From Actinopolyspora xinjiangensis (GTDB lineage Bacteria > Actinomycetota > Actinomycetes > Mycobacteriales > Pseudonocardiaceae): a stretch of DNA of 64,000 nucleotides. Under the pieces are notes generated by a model. That model did not search any database. It saw only the letters and a program-made list of their open reading frames with translations, and was not told the origin of the DNA. Every line of letters begins with the position of its first letter. Positions within the stretch are counted from its first letter, which is position 1. The stretch covers positions 310,001 through 374,000 of the forward strand of contig NZ_FNJR01000002.1 in assembly GCF_900104475.1 (NCBI RefSeq), given 5' to 3'. Of the stretch, positions 10,313-18,911 are shown piece by piece. A program made the translations under genes and the position numbers.

Positions 10313-11239
10313 GTGGGCCGATACATACTGCGGCGCCTGCTGCAGTTGATTCCGGTTTTCATCGGAACGACGTTCATCATCTATTCCCTCGTGTGGGCCC
10401 TGCCAGGGGATCCCTTCGCGGGCAAGTGCGGATCCCGAGCTTGCCCGGAGGCCTACGTCCAGATGATGACCGAGAAGTACAATCTCGACGAACCGTTGCC
10501 GGTGCAGTACGTGCTGTACCTGGGGCAGCTGTTCCAGGGCAACTTCGGAGAGACCTTCTCGGGACTCGAGGTCAGTACGCTGATCCAGAACGCGTACCCG
10601 GTCACCATCAAGCTCGCGGCGATCGCGCTGGTCTTCGAGGCCGTGATCGGTATCGCGGCGGGAATCCTGACCGCGCTGCGCGGCAACGGCTTCGTGGACA
10701 ACCTCGTGCTGGCCGCGACCCTGTTCCTGATCGCCGTGCCGGTCTTCGTCAGCGGTTTCGTGGTGCAGATCGTCTTCGGCGTCCAGCTGGGCTGGATGAA
10801 CCCCTCGGTCAGTACCGATCCGACCATCGGCGAGCTGGTGGTTCCCGGGCTGATTCTCGGCAGTCTGTCCATGGCCTACATCGCCAGGCTCACCCGCACG
10901 GCGATGTTCGAGAACAAGCGCGCGGACTACATCCGCACCGCCAACGCCAAGGGGCTCAAGCCGCGCCGGGTCGTCTCGGTGCACATGCTGCGCAACTCGC
11001 TGATCCCGGTGATCACCTTCATCGGCACCGACTTCGGTGCGCTGATGGGCGGGGCCATCGTGACCGAGGGCATCTTCAACATCCCCGGCATCGGCAACCT
11101 CGTCTTCCAGGCGATCGGCGGCCAGGAAGGAACAACCGTTACGGGCGTCGTCACCCTGCTAGTGATCGTCTACCTGCTGATGAACCTGCTGGTGGACATT
11201 CTCTACGCGGCTTTGGACCCGAGGATCCGATATGACTGA
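10313..11239 (+). CDS. Oligopeptide ABC transporter permease (OppB/DppB type)
   Basis: 308 residues from GTG 10313, with GAAGGAGG at 10301-10308. The N-terminal helix MGRYILRRLLQLIPVFIGTT is the DppB/OppB start, and the protein has about six membrane helices. The BPD_transp_1 segment ADYIRTANAKGLKPRRVVSV contains the EAA-like loop that contacts the ATPases. It ends with the family-typical DILYAALDPRIRYD. The stop overlaps the OppC start by 8 nt, indicating coupled translation. Confidence 0.94.
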   Translation: MGRYILRRLLQLIPVFIGTTFIIYSLVWALPGDPFAGKCGSRACPEAYVQMMTEKYNLDEPLPVQYVLYLGQLFQGNFGETFSGLEVSTLIQNAYPVTIKLAAIALVFEAVIGIAAGILTALRGNGFVDNLVLAATLFLIAVPVFVSGFVVQIVFGVQLGWMNPSVSTDPTIGELVVPGLILGSLSMAYIARLTRTAMFENKRADYIRTANAKGLKPRRVVSVHMLRNSLIPVITFIGTDFGALMGGAIVTEGIFNIPGIGNLVFQAIGGQEGTTVTGVVTLLVIVYLLMNLLVDILYAALDPRIRYD

Positions 11240-12200
11240 ATCAATCCGAGAGCAGGCGGATTCGACGGACACCGCGAACACCGGCGACCAGGATGTCTCG
11301 CGTTCCGGCGAGCAGAAGCCCAAGCTCGAAAAGCAAGTGGGACTCTGGGGCGACGCCTGGCGCGACCTGCGCAAGCGCCCGTTGTTCATCGTGGCCAGCA
11401 TCATCATCCTGCTGCTGGTGGTGATGTCGGCGTTCCCGTGGTTGTTCACCTCCGTCGATCCCAACGAACAGCTGCTCAGCAAGGCGAGGCAGGGGCCCTC
11501 GCCCGAAGCGTGGTTCGGCTACGATCACCTCGGCAGGGACGTCTACGCCCGGGTGATCTACGGCACCAGGTCCTCGATCCTCGTCGGAGTGCTCGCGACT
11601 TCCCTGACCGTGGTACTCGGTTCGATCTTCGGACTGATCTCCGGTTACTTCGGCAGGAAGACGGACGTACTGGTCTCCAGGTTCGCCGAGATATTCCTGG
11701 GGCTGCCGTTCGTGCTCGGCGCGATCGTCATCCTGTCGGTGTTCAACGCGGGGATCACCAGCCCCAGCGGAGTCCGGGTCATGAGCCAGGTGGTCCTGAC
11801 CATCGGCGTGCTGGCCTGGCCTATCTCGATGCGCATCATGCGTTCGGCGGCCATCGCGGCCAAGCAGCAGGACTACGTCAACGCCGCCAAGGCGCTGGGT
11901 GCCAGCCACAGCAGGATCATCTTCAAGCACGTGCTGCCGAACTGCATCGCTCCGGTGATGGTCTACGCCACCATCGCGCTGGGCCAGATGATCGGGCTGG
12001 AGGCGACGCTGTCCTACCTGGGGCTCGGGCTCAAGGCGCCGGTCGTCTCCTGGGGAATGATGATCTCGGTCTCGCAGCAGTACATCATCAGCACGCCGCA
12101 CATGCTGCTGTTCCCCGCGGGCTTCCTGGTGATCACGGTTCTGGCGTTCGTGATGCTCGGTGACGCGGTGCGCGACGCGCTGGACCCGAAACAACGGTAG
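11232..12200 (+). CDS. Oligopeptide ABC transporter permease (OppC/DppC type)
   Basis: 322 residues from ATG 11232. A polar N-terminal extension (about 45 residues) precedes the OppC_N helix (LFIVASIIILLLVVMSAFPW). Further hallmarks are HLGRDVYARVIYGTRSSILVG, GYFGRKTDVLVSRFAEIFLGL (split here only for naming), the EAA loop QDYVNAAKALGASHSRIIFKH and C-terminal GDAVRDALDPKQR. It partners OppB as the second half of the membrane channel. Confidence 0.93.
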   Translation: MTESIREQADSTDTANTGDQDVSRSGEQKPKLEKQVGLWGDAWRDLRKRPLFIVASIIILLLVVMSAFPWLFTSVDPNEQLLSKARQGPSPEAWFGYDHLGRDVYARVIYGTRSSILVGVLATSLTVVLGSIFGLISGYFGRKTDVLVSRFAEIFLGLPFVLGAIVILSVFNAGITSPSGVRVMSQVVLTIGVLAWPISMRIMRSAAIAAKQQDYVNAAKALGASHSRIIFKHVLPNCIAPVMVYATIALGQMIGLEATLSYLGLGLKAPVVSWGMMISVSQQYIISTPHMLLFPAGFLVITVLAFVMLGDAVRDALDPKQR

Positions 12201-12214
12201 TAAGGAGGGCCGCT

Positions 12215-13234
12215 GTGTCGGCTACCGACGAGAGCACGGGCGGCTCGACGAAGCCGCGGCTGCTCGAAGTGGAAGACCTGCACGTCGAGTTCCGCACCCG
12301 CGAGGCCACGGCCAACGTGCTCAACGGAGTGGGGTATCACGTCGACGCGGGGGAGACCCTCGCCGTGCTCGGCGAGTCCGGCTCCGGCAAGAGCGTCACG
12401 GCGCAGAGCGTGATGGGCATCCTGGACACTCCGCCGGGCTTCGTGACCAAGGGCGCCATCCGTTATCGCGGTGAGGAGCTCCTCGCCGCGACGGAGGACC
12501 GTCGCCGTGAGTTGCGGGGCGAGAACATGGCGATGATCTTCCAGGACGCGCTCTCCGCGCTCAACCCGGTTTACACCGTGGGATTCCAGATCGCCGAGCA
12601 GTTCCGATTCCGGCGGGGGATGTCGCGCAAGGACGCGATGGCCAAGGCCGCCGAGATGCTGGACATGGTCAAGATCCCCAACGCCAAGCAGCGCGTGAAG
12701 GAGTTCCCGCACCAGTTCTCCGGCGGTATGCGGCAGCGCGCCATGATCGCCATGTCGTTGGCGCTGGACCCGGACCTGCTCATCGCCGACGAGCCGACCA
12801 CCGCGCTGGACGTGACGGTGCAGGCCCAGATCATGGATCTGCTCGACGAGCTGCGCCGCGAACGCGGCATGGGAATGATCCTGATCACCCACGACCTCGG
12901 TGTGGTCGCCGAGGTCGCCGACCGCATCGCGGTGATGTACGCCGGTCGGGTGGTGGAGGAATCCGACGCGGAGTCGCTGTACGAGCGCCCCGCGCACCCC
13001 TACACCGAGGGGCTGATGGAGTCCATTCCCCGGCTGGACCAGAAGGGCGAGCAGCTGGCCAGCATCAAGGGGCTCCCGCCCAACCTCGCGAACATCCCGG
13101 AGGGGTGCCCGTTCCACCCGCGCTGCCACCGCGCCACGGACGAGTGCCGCCGGAAGGTTCCGGAATTGCTCGAACTCCGCCCCGGGCGCTACAGCGCCTG
13201 CCACTTCGCCGAGGAGTTGATCAGCAGTGAGTGA
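12215..13234 (+). CDS. Oligopeptide ABC transporter ATPase (OppD/DppD type)
   Basis: 339 residues from GTG 12215, behind AAGGAGG. Walker A is GESGSGKS, the Q-loop region is [17 protein letters not shown], the signature is FSGGMRQR, Walker B is [12 protein letters not shown] and the H-loop is [10 protein letters not shown]. The oligopeptide_HPY C-terminal domain is present, with its Cys cluster in [15 protein letters not shown] and again near the end. Its 3' end overlaps the next gene by 8 nt. Confidence 0.95.
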   Translation: MSATDESTGGSTKPRLLEVEDLHVEFRTREATANVLNGVGYHVDAGETLAVLGESGSGKSVTAQSVMGILDTPPGFVTKGAIRYRGEELLAATEDRRRELRGENMAMIFQDALSALNPVYTVGFQIAEQFRFRRGMSRKDAMAKAAEMLDMVKIPNAKQRVKEFPHQFSGGMRQRAMIAMSLALDPDLLIADEPTTALDVTVQAQIMDLLDELRRERGMGMILITHDLGVVAEVADRIAVMYAGRVVEESDAESLYERPAHPYTEGLMESIPRLDQKGEQLASIKGLPPNLANIPEGCPFHPRCHRATDECRRKVPELLELRPGRYSACHFAEELISSE

Positions 13235-14261
13235 GCCGATCCTGCAAGTTCGCGACCTGGTCAAGCACTTCCCGGTGCAGCAGGGGATCGTGTTCAAAAA
13301 GACCATCGGCCACGTGCGGGCGGTGGACGGGGTCTCCTTCGACCTCAACCGGGGTGAGACGCTGGGCATCGTCGGCGAGTCCGGCTGTGGCAAGTCCACA
13401 CTGGCCCAGGTGCTGATGCGGCTGGAGCAGCCCACCAGCGGCAGCGCGCTGTTCGAGGGCGTGGACATGTTCGGCAAGAAGAGCGCCTCCCAGCTTCGTC
13501 AGCTGCGCAGGGACATGCAGATCGTGCTGCAGGACCCCTACACCTCGCTGAACCCCCGCAAGACGGTGGGCGACATCGTGGGGGAGCCGTTCGAGATCCA
13601 TCCCGAGGTGGCGCCGAAGGGCGACCGGCAGCGGCGGGTGCAGGAGCTGCTCGACACCGTCGGGCTCAACCCGGAGCACGTGCGGCGCTATCCGCACCAG
13701 TTCTCCGGTGGGCAGCGGCAGCGGATCGGCATCGCCCGCGCGCTGGCGCTCAAGCCCAAAGTGATCGTCTGCGACGAACCGGTGTCCGCGCTGGACGTCT
13801 CCATCCAGGCACAGGTGATGAACCTGCTGGGGGACCTGCAGTCCGAGTTCGGCCTGTCCTACATCTTCATCGCCCACGACCTCGGAGTGGTGCGCCACCT
13901 CTCCGACCGGGTGGGTGTGATGTACCTGGGCAAGATGGTCGAGAACGGCACCGAGGAGCAGATCTACGAGCACCCGCAGCATCCCTACACCCAGGCGCTG
14001 CTGTCCTCGGTTCCCGTCCCCGACCCTTCGGTGCGCGACCGCAGAGAGGCCATCCGGCTCACCGGCGACGTGCCCAGTCCGGCGAACCCGCCATCCGGCT
14101 GCCGGTTCCGCACCAGGTGCTGGAAGGCGCAGGACATCTGCGCCGAGCAGGAGCCCGAGCTGGCCGTGCGGCGCGACGGCGGCCGCATCGACCTCGAACT
14201 GGCCGACGGTCACCCCAGTGCCTGCCACTTCGCCGAACGGCACGAGCACGTCGTCTCCTGA
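13227..14261 (+). CDS. Oligopeptide ABC transporter ATPase (OppF/DppF type)
   Basis: 344 residues from GTG 13227. It starts with the OppF-like [20 protein letters not shown]. Walker [10 protein letters not shown]-loop [16 protein letters not shown], signature [15 protein letters not shown], Walker [14 protein letters not shown]-loop [10 protein letters not shown] and the C-terminal Cys-rich HPY region are all intact. With OppD it forms the nucleotide-binding heterodimer. Last gene of the operon, followed by a strong hairpin. Confidence 0.95.
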   Translation: MSEPILQVRDLVKHFPVQQGIVFKKTIGHVRAVDGVSFDLNRGETLGIVGESGCGKSTLAQVLMRLEQPTSGSALFEGVDMFGKKSASQLRQLRRDMQIVLQDPYTSLNPRKTVGDIVGEPFEIHPEVAPKGDRQRRVQELLDTVGLNPEHVRRYPHQFSGGQRQRIGIARALALKPKVIVCDEPVSALDVSIQAQVMNLLGDLQSEFGLSYIFIAHDLGVVRHLSDRVGVMYLGKMVENGTEEQIYEHPQHPYTQALLSSVPVPDPSVRDRREAIRLTGDVPSPANPPSGCRFRTRCWKAQDICAEQEPELAVRRDGGRIDLELADGHPSACHFAERHEHVVS

Positions 14262-14302
14262 GGTGGGCGCTGCCTCCTCGAAGGTCACCTCTTCGTGGTG
14301 GT

Positions 14303-14334
14303 GGGGCGTCGATTTCGCGAGAAATCGACGCCCC
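14303..14334. terminator. Perfect 14-bp stem with GCGA tetraloop after oppF
   Basis: GGGGCGTCGATTTC at 14303-14316 pairs perfectly with 14321-14334 around GCGA, a stable GNRA-type loop. It lies 42 bp after the oppF stop and faces the convergent S10 peptidase gene. No U-run follows, as usual in high-GC actinobacteria. A second small hairpin (AGTAC/GTACT) follows directly. Confidence 0.75.
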
Positions 14335-14399
14335 AGTACGGCGGTACTCACCCCCTGACCCCGCCCACGAAATCGCGGCGCCGCTGTGGTTGGAACGTT

Positions 14400-14580
14400 G
14401 CTGAGCTCCGACCACCCTCGCAGGCCGAACCCCGACCACTCACGCGGCTCGCGCCGCCGCGGGTTCTCCGGGGAGTGCCTCGCGAGGACGCCGGAGACGT
14501 GGCGTAGTGCCTACTCGATGTCTCCGGACCCGCGGCGAGGCGCCCCGGAGGTTCCGCCGAGCGACCACTCAAGGCAGACC
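14400..14580 (-). repeat. Dispersed hairpin repeat, copy 3
   Basis: Core 14459-14557. The arms begin GCGGGTTCTCCGGGGAGTGC (left) and end CGCCCCGGAGGTTCCGC (right). Arm sequence differs from copy 1, but pairing is retained on both sides. The central dyad contains GACGTGGCGTAGTGCCTAC. It lies 40 bp beyond the stop codon of the minus-strand S10 peptidase gene, in the same gene-relative orientation as copies 1 and 4. Confidence 0.78.
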
Positions 14581-14596
14581 GGGCGGACGAACCGTT

Positions 14597-16075
14597 TCAC
14601 CGAGAGACGAACTCCGCGAGATCGGCGGACTGCTTGATCCGCGAGGGTTCGTGCACGTACATCATGTGTCCGGCGGGGTAGTAGCGGACCTCGATGTTGT
14701 CGCGCAGTTCCCTCGGGATCTCCAGCTGGGCCAGGGTGTGCTCGGCCGCGAAGTACGGCGTGGCGCCGTCGGTGTGACCGCATCCCACGTGCACCCGCAG
14801 GTGCGGATTGGTGCGCATCGCCTTGGCCAGCTTGTCCGTGGCGGTCACCGACATCCCCTCGAAGTCCTCGTAGGACCACGGGTGGACCCGTGCCGAGAGC
14901 ACCTCGTAGGGCAGGTCGCTGGCGTAGTCCAGTTCCTGCCGCAGGTAGTGGTTGATCCCCGCCGAGTAGGCCCCCATGACTCCCGAGACGCTGGGGTCGT
15001 CGGAGAGGTGCTCGCCGCCCGCGTCGGGTTCCCAGCCGGTGAAGCGGCCGTCCATCCGGCCGACGGTCAGGCGCTGGTCCCGCAGCAGCTCGGTGAAGAA
15101 CCGCAGGTGCTCGATCCGCAGGTTCACCCGGTCCACGTAGTCGTGGCTCAGCCCGGTCAGCTCGGCGGTGCGCCGGACCATCTCGGCGCGGTCCTCGTCC
15201 GACAGCCGGGCACCCTTCCGCAGCGCCCAGGGGTAGTCCCGCGAGGCGAACTCCTCGGCCTCGTCCAGCACCTCGCGCAGCGGCCGTTCCCCGTGCTTGC
15301 CGTGGTGGTGCGCGATCGCCGCGTAGGTAGGCAGGTACAGGCTGTAGGGCAGATCGTTGCCCTCGGTGAAGCGTATGGTCCCCATGTCCAGCACCGCCGA
15401 GATCAGCAGCAGCCCGTTCGGGTAGAGCCCGTGCTTGCTCTGCAGGTGCTCGGCCAGCGAAGCCGCCCGCAGCGTGCCGTAGGATTCCCCGGCCAGGTAC
15501 TTGGGGGACAGCCAACGGCCGTTGCGCGTGGTCCACAGCCTGATCAGCTCCGCCACCGACTCGATGTCGCGCCGGTAGCCGTGGAAGTCGCCCGGCTTGC
15601 CGCCCCGTACCGCTCGGGAGAACCCGGTGGAGACCGGGTCGATGAACACCAGGTCGCTGTGGGCCAGCAGCGTCTCCGGATTGTCCGCCAGGCCGTACGG
15701 GGGCGCGGCGAGCTGGCCGGCGTCCCCGGAGACCACCCTGCGCGGTCCGAGGAGCCCCAGGTGCAGGAAGGTGCTGGCCGCTCCCGGACCACCGTTGAAC
15801 GCGAACGTGACCGGTCGGTCCCCCGAGCCGGGGGAGTCGGCGACGTAGGAGGTCACGAACATCTCCGCGCCCGCGACGTGCCCGTCGAACTTGCCGTCGG
15901 TGTAGCTCTCCTCCCGCAGCACGTACCGGCCCGCCGTGGCGGTGTAGGAGAGCTGCTTGCCGTTGGCCGTGATCGTGTGGTGCGTGCTCACGAGCTCGTC
16001 GGTCGGCTCGGCGGTGGTCGTGCTCGATTGCCGGCTCGCTTCGCCGGTGTTGTCGGTTTCCTCACTGGCTGTCAT
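14597..16075 (-). CDS. S10-family serine carboxypeptidase-like protein
   Basis: 492 residues from ATG 16075 (MTASEETDNTGEAS), chosen because the upstream extension is low-quality sequence. It is an alpha/beta-hydrolase of the serine carboxypeptidase family: the oxyanion region FAFNGGPGAASTFLHLGLLG, nucleophile motif LAGESYGTLRAASLAEHL, a late Asp region (HVGCGHTDGATPYFAAEH) and the His motif YYPAGHMMYVHEPS. No signal peptide is seen, unlike secreted eukaryotic members; the N-terminal 30 residues are polar. Bacterial members are usually annotated as S10 peptidases without a known substrate. It is convergent with the oligopeptide transporter, so a role in peptide use is possible but unproven. 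Confidence 0.88.
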   Translation of the reverse strand: MTASEETDNTGEASRQSSTTTAEPTDELVSTHHTITANGKQLSYTATAGRYVLREESYTDGKFDGHVAGAEMFVTSYVADSPGSGDRPVTFAFNGGPGAASTFLHLGLLGPRRVVSGDAGQLAAPPYGLADNPETLLAHSDLVFIDPVSTGFSRAVRGGKPGDFHGYRRDIESVAELIRLWTTRNGRWLSPKYLAGESYGTLRAASLAEHLQSKHGLYPNGLLLISAVLDMGTIRFTEGNDLPYSLYLPTYAAIAHHHGKHGERPLREVLDEAEEFASRDYPWALRKGARLSDEDRAEMVRRTAELTGLSHDYVDRVNLRIEHLRFFTELLRDQRLTVGRMDGRFTGWEPDAGGEHLSDDPSVSGVMGAYSAGINHYLRQELDYASDLPYEVLSARVHPWSYEDFEGMSVTATDKLAKAMRTNPHLRVHVGCGHTDGATPYFAAEHTLAQLEIPRELRDNIEVRYYPAGHMMYVHEPSRIKQSADLAEFVSR

Positions 16076-16764
16076 AGGGCGCAGCCTAGTAGTGCGATGT
16101 TTCGTCCCGCTGCGCTCGGCCGCACGACGTTCCCTGCCGCCTCTTTGTGCTCTCGGTTCCGGCACGCGTACTCGACAGTTGGTACTTCGCTCGCTCCAAC
16201 GGAGCATCAAATCCGAAAGGGCGTTCCGAAGGGACTCCGTGAGGTTCGTCGGCGTGAGGTTCGTCGGCGCGGGGCCGAGAACCACGGCATGATGTGCGCT
16301 CTCGAGCAGGTATGCACCGACGGGGATCGAAGATCATCGAATGTGGGCTACGACCGTGGGGGTCAGGCTGCCGATCAGGAAAGTTCATCCGTCGGTGACG
16401 AAGAGGCGTCGCTACCGCCCGTTTCTGCCCAGGGGGTTCGTGTCCGTCGTGTCTGTTCTCCCGTGCCGTTGATGAATCGGACTTCGGGGTAGCACCGCGC
16501 GTTTCGTGCTGGTGCCGTGTCAACGCTGCGTAAGAGCCGTGTCAGTGAAGTGCGTCATGGTCGTTGTGACTTGCCTCGGCATGCGAAATGAGGGGGCACG
16601 GTGTTCGGACAGGTGGGTGGCGGAAGCGATATTGCTGACTACCTCCCGCGAGCTGTGAACACAGTCGCAGTACGTGCGATCGGAACAGCGATCGCACGGT
16701 CGCTGAAAACCCGATGATTACCAGGATGGATCAAGCTGACTTCGTGTGAGAGATGGACTGAAAT
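16076..16764. other. 690-bp gap upstream of the dehydrogenase cassette
   Basis: No protein-like frame is found in this gap; the open frames are Arg/Ser-rich noise on both strands. It is more A/T-rich than its surroundings towards the right. It contains a short direct duplication (GTGAGGTTCGTCGGC twice around 16239-16270) and the 10-bp inverted repeat described separately. It probably carries the control region of the operon that starts at 16765, or is a scar of insertion. Confidence 0.4.
16673..16698. promoter_or_regulatory. 10-bp perfect inverted repeat upstream of the cassette
   Basis: CGTGCGATCG at 16673-16682 and CGATCGCACG at 16689-16698 are exact inverted copies around a 6-nt spacer (GAACAG). 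The centre is about 80 bp before the ATG at 16765. This is the size and geometry of a dimeric-regulator operator. A leader hairpin is the alternative. The cognate regulator is not encoded in the cassette. Confidence 0.5.
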
Positions 16765-17838
16765 ATGGCCACGGATATGTCGGCACTCGCTTTTTTGGGA
16801 ACGAACAAGGTAGGAGTGGTCAACAAGGAAATCCCCTCTGCGGGGCCGTGCGACGTCGTGGTGCGTACCACCACGTCGATGATCTGTCCCACGGACGTGC
16901 ACACGGTCAGTGGTGTGTTCGCGATTCCTGAGGGGCGCACTCTCGGTCATGAGAGCGTAGGGGTGGTGCACGAGATCGGTGATCAGGTTACCGGATTCCG
17001 CGAGGGGGACAGGGTGGCGGTGTGCGCGATAACCCCTTGTGGAAAATGCGATTATTGCCAGCGAGGTCATTCGGCTCAGTGCAACGGAATGTTGGGCGGG
17101 TACAAATTTACTGCTCAAAAAGAGGGGGCGTTGGCCGAATATTTTCACGTGAGCGACGCCGACTTCAATCTCGTTCATGTTCCGGACGCGCTCTCCGATG
17201 AGCAGGCATTGTACGCCAGCGATGTTCTGACGACCGGGTTGGCCGGTGCGGAAGCCGCACAGGTCCCGCCCGGCGGCACCTTGGTCATCGTCGGCCAAGG
17301 TGCGGTGGGGCTGTGCGCGACGCTTTCCGCACGGCTCTTGGGGGCGGGGCTCGTCATCACCGTTGCCACGAAAGCCGACCGGGCGAGAATGTCCGAGAAG
17401 TTCGGTGCCGATGTTGTGCTGGATCCACGACACGGTGATCCGGTCGATCAGGTCAAGGACATCGTGGGACGGGACGGAGTCGATGCGGCGATCGAGGCGG
17501 TAGGATCGCGCTCCACTTTTGAAACATGTGTCCGGGTGACGAACGCGATGGGTACGATCGTGAATCTCGGATACCACGGGGAGGGAACCACCGCGCCGTT
17601 GACCGTCCCGGTCATTCCGTTCGGGCTCGGTATGAGCGACAAAACTATACGAGCGGTTCTCTGCCCCGGCGGGCGCGAGCGTATGCTGCGCCTTTTTCGG
17701 TTGTTGCGGAACGGTCGGGTCGACCCGACTCCCATGACTACGCATCGTTTTGGTTTCGATGATGTCGAGCGCGCCTACAAAATGATGTCGAACAAGAGTG
17801 ACGGAATAATTAAGCCGCTTGTCACGTACGCCTGGTGA
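16765..17838 (+). CDS. Zinc-dependent secondary alcohol dehydrogenase (MDR family)
   Basis: 357 residues. The alignment in memory is best to the clostridial/Thermoanaerobacter NADP-dependent secondary alcohol dehydrogenases: LGTNKVGVVNKEIPSAG, GHESVGVVHEIGDQV, GEYFHVND-like AEYFHVSDADFNLVHVP, DVLTTGLAGAE, VGQGAVGLCATLSARLLGAG and KTIRAVLCPGGRERM. Catalytic-zinc ligands are Cys41, His62/Glu63 and the Asp in ASDVLTTG. It also has a four-Cys structural-zinc loop (CGKCDYCQRGHSAQC) that those enzymes lack. It should interconvert a small ketone and a secondary alcohol; acetoin-like substrates fit the neighbourhood (inference). A weak GAGAGA lies upstream of the ATG. Codons with A/T third bases are clearly more frequent than in neighbouring genes. 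Confidence 0.88.
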   Translation: MATDMSALAFLGTNKVGVVNKEIPSAGPCDVVVRTTTSMICPTDVHTVSGVFAIPEGRTLGHESVGVVHEIGDQVTGFREGDRVAVCAITPCGKCDYCQRGHSAQCNGMLGGYKFTAQKEGALAEYFHVSDADFNLVHVPDALSDEQALYASDVLTTGLAGAEAAQVPPGGTLVIVGQGAVGLCATLSARLLGAGLVITVATKADRARMSEKFGADVVLDPRHGDPVDQVKDIVGRDGVDAAIEAVGSRSTFETCVRVTNAMGTIVNLGYHGEGTTAPLTVPVIPFGLGMSDKTIRAVLCPGGRERMLRLFRLLRNGRVDPTPMTTHRFGFDDVERAYKMMSNKSDGIIKPLVTYAW

Positions 17839-17874
17839 TCAGGTCGAAGCTCTGTTGAATCGAGGAAATGCTTG

Positions 17875-18909
17875 ATGGTTGATTATTTCGGTCGAGCTGG
17901 TGTGATAGGTTGTGGATACGATGTTCCGCGCCACGTTCGGCGCAACGACGATCCGGCCTACGATCAACTCAACAGATCCAGGAACAGGCACGGGTTGTTC
18001 GAGTCCGACATGTTCTACGGGCTGGACAGGAGACGTTTCCTCGAGGCGGATGAAACCGTTGAGGATTTGATGGAGAACGCATGTCTGAGAGCGCTCGACA
18101 GGGCGGGGGTGTCACCTGATTCCATCGACCGGCTGTACGGGTACGGAAGTGTGCCCGCCTACTACATGCCGAACGGGTTGTTCGCCGTTCACCAGCGGGT
18201 GGGGATTTCTGAGAATGCGATGGTGGTTCCGATCAACTCGGAGTACGCCAATTTTCTGCTTGGAATGATACACGCCGCTGAATTCGTTAACTCGGGAAGT
18301 GGTAGATACGCTCTCGTCGTATGCGGCTGCAACTGGACCGGGTACATGGACTATACGAGAGGCCACGCGTTCAGCATCGGTGACGGGGCCGGAGCCGCGG
18401 TCGTGGGGCCGTCCGATGATTTCGCTGTCGTCGACCATGAGGTGCGGACTTTCAGCGACCACTACCACGCGTTGACGATGGGGATGCGTACGACGAAGGT
18501 GACGGGGCGTACCCAGTTACCGGTGGATCCCCGCACCAACCTTCCGGTACCCACCTACGACATGACCGATTCCGGAGTCGAGATACTGGGAACGGTGATG
18601 CGGGACGGGATTCCGGATCTGGTTCACAGTGTGCTCGGGCGTCACGATATCGATCCGGGGAAAGTCGCGTTGATCACGCACCAGGGATCCAAGCTGCTGA
18701 TGGAGCACTGGGGAGAGCGTATCCAGCCCGGAGAATACTTGGAAACGCTCGCCGAGTACGGGAACATGACGCTGGCTACCTACCCCGTCAATCTGGCGCA
18801 CTTCTTCGACGAAATCAATTCGGATTACCTGGTGATCGCTGCTGTGGGGGCGGGAGTGTATCTTTCCGTTTTGCTTCTTTCCAGGAACAGCACGAAGAAG
18901 GAAGAGTAA
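17875..18909 (+). CDS. KAS III (FabH)-like thiolase-fold protein without catalytic Cys
   Basis: 344 residues from ATG 17875 (GAGGA 8 nt upstream; a TTG one codon earlier is less likely). The thiolase fold is clear: SIGDGAGAAVVGPSDDF, the nucleophile-elbow region, ITHQGSKLLMEHWG and EYGNMTLATYPVNLAHF. His269 and Asn297 occupy the KAS III catalytic His and Asn positions. At the nucleophile position the FabH AACAGF motif is replaced by SEYANF, so the Cys aligns with Tyr124. Classical Claisen condensation via an acyl-Cys intermediate is therefore unlikely. Acyl transfer, decarboxylation or a structural role remain possible. One in-frame TTA codon (18517-18519, Leu215) is present, rare in such genomes. 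It lies 36 bp after the dehydrogenase and 2 bp before the acetolactate synthase. Confidence 0.85.
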   Translation: MVDYFGRAGVIGCGYDVPRHVRRNDDPAYDQLNRSRNRHGLFESDMFYGLDRRRFLEADETVEDLMENACLRALDRAGVSPDSIDRLYGYGSVPAYYMPNGLFAVHQRVGISENAMVVPINSEYANFLLGMIHAAEFVNSGSGRYALVVCGCNWTGYMDYTRGHAFSIGDGAGAAVVGPSDDFAVVDHEVRTFSDHYHALTMGMRTTKVTGRTQLPVDPRTNLPVPTYDMTDSGVEILGTVMRDGIPDLVHSVLGRHDIDPGKVALITHQGSKLLMEHWGERIQPGEYLETLAEYGNMTLATYPVNLAHFFDEINSDYLVIAAVGAGVYLSVLLLSRNSTKKEE

Positions 18910-18911
18910 AA

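Noticed and set aside
16086-16523. A 145-codon minus-strand frame in the gap before the cassette
   Set aside because: His/Arg/Pro-rich sequence with an internal direct duplication, no ribosome binding site and no family resemblance.
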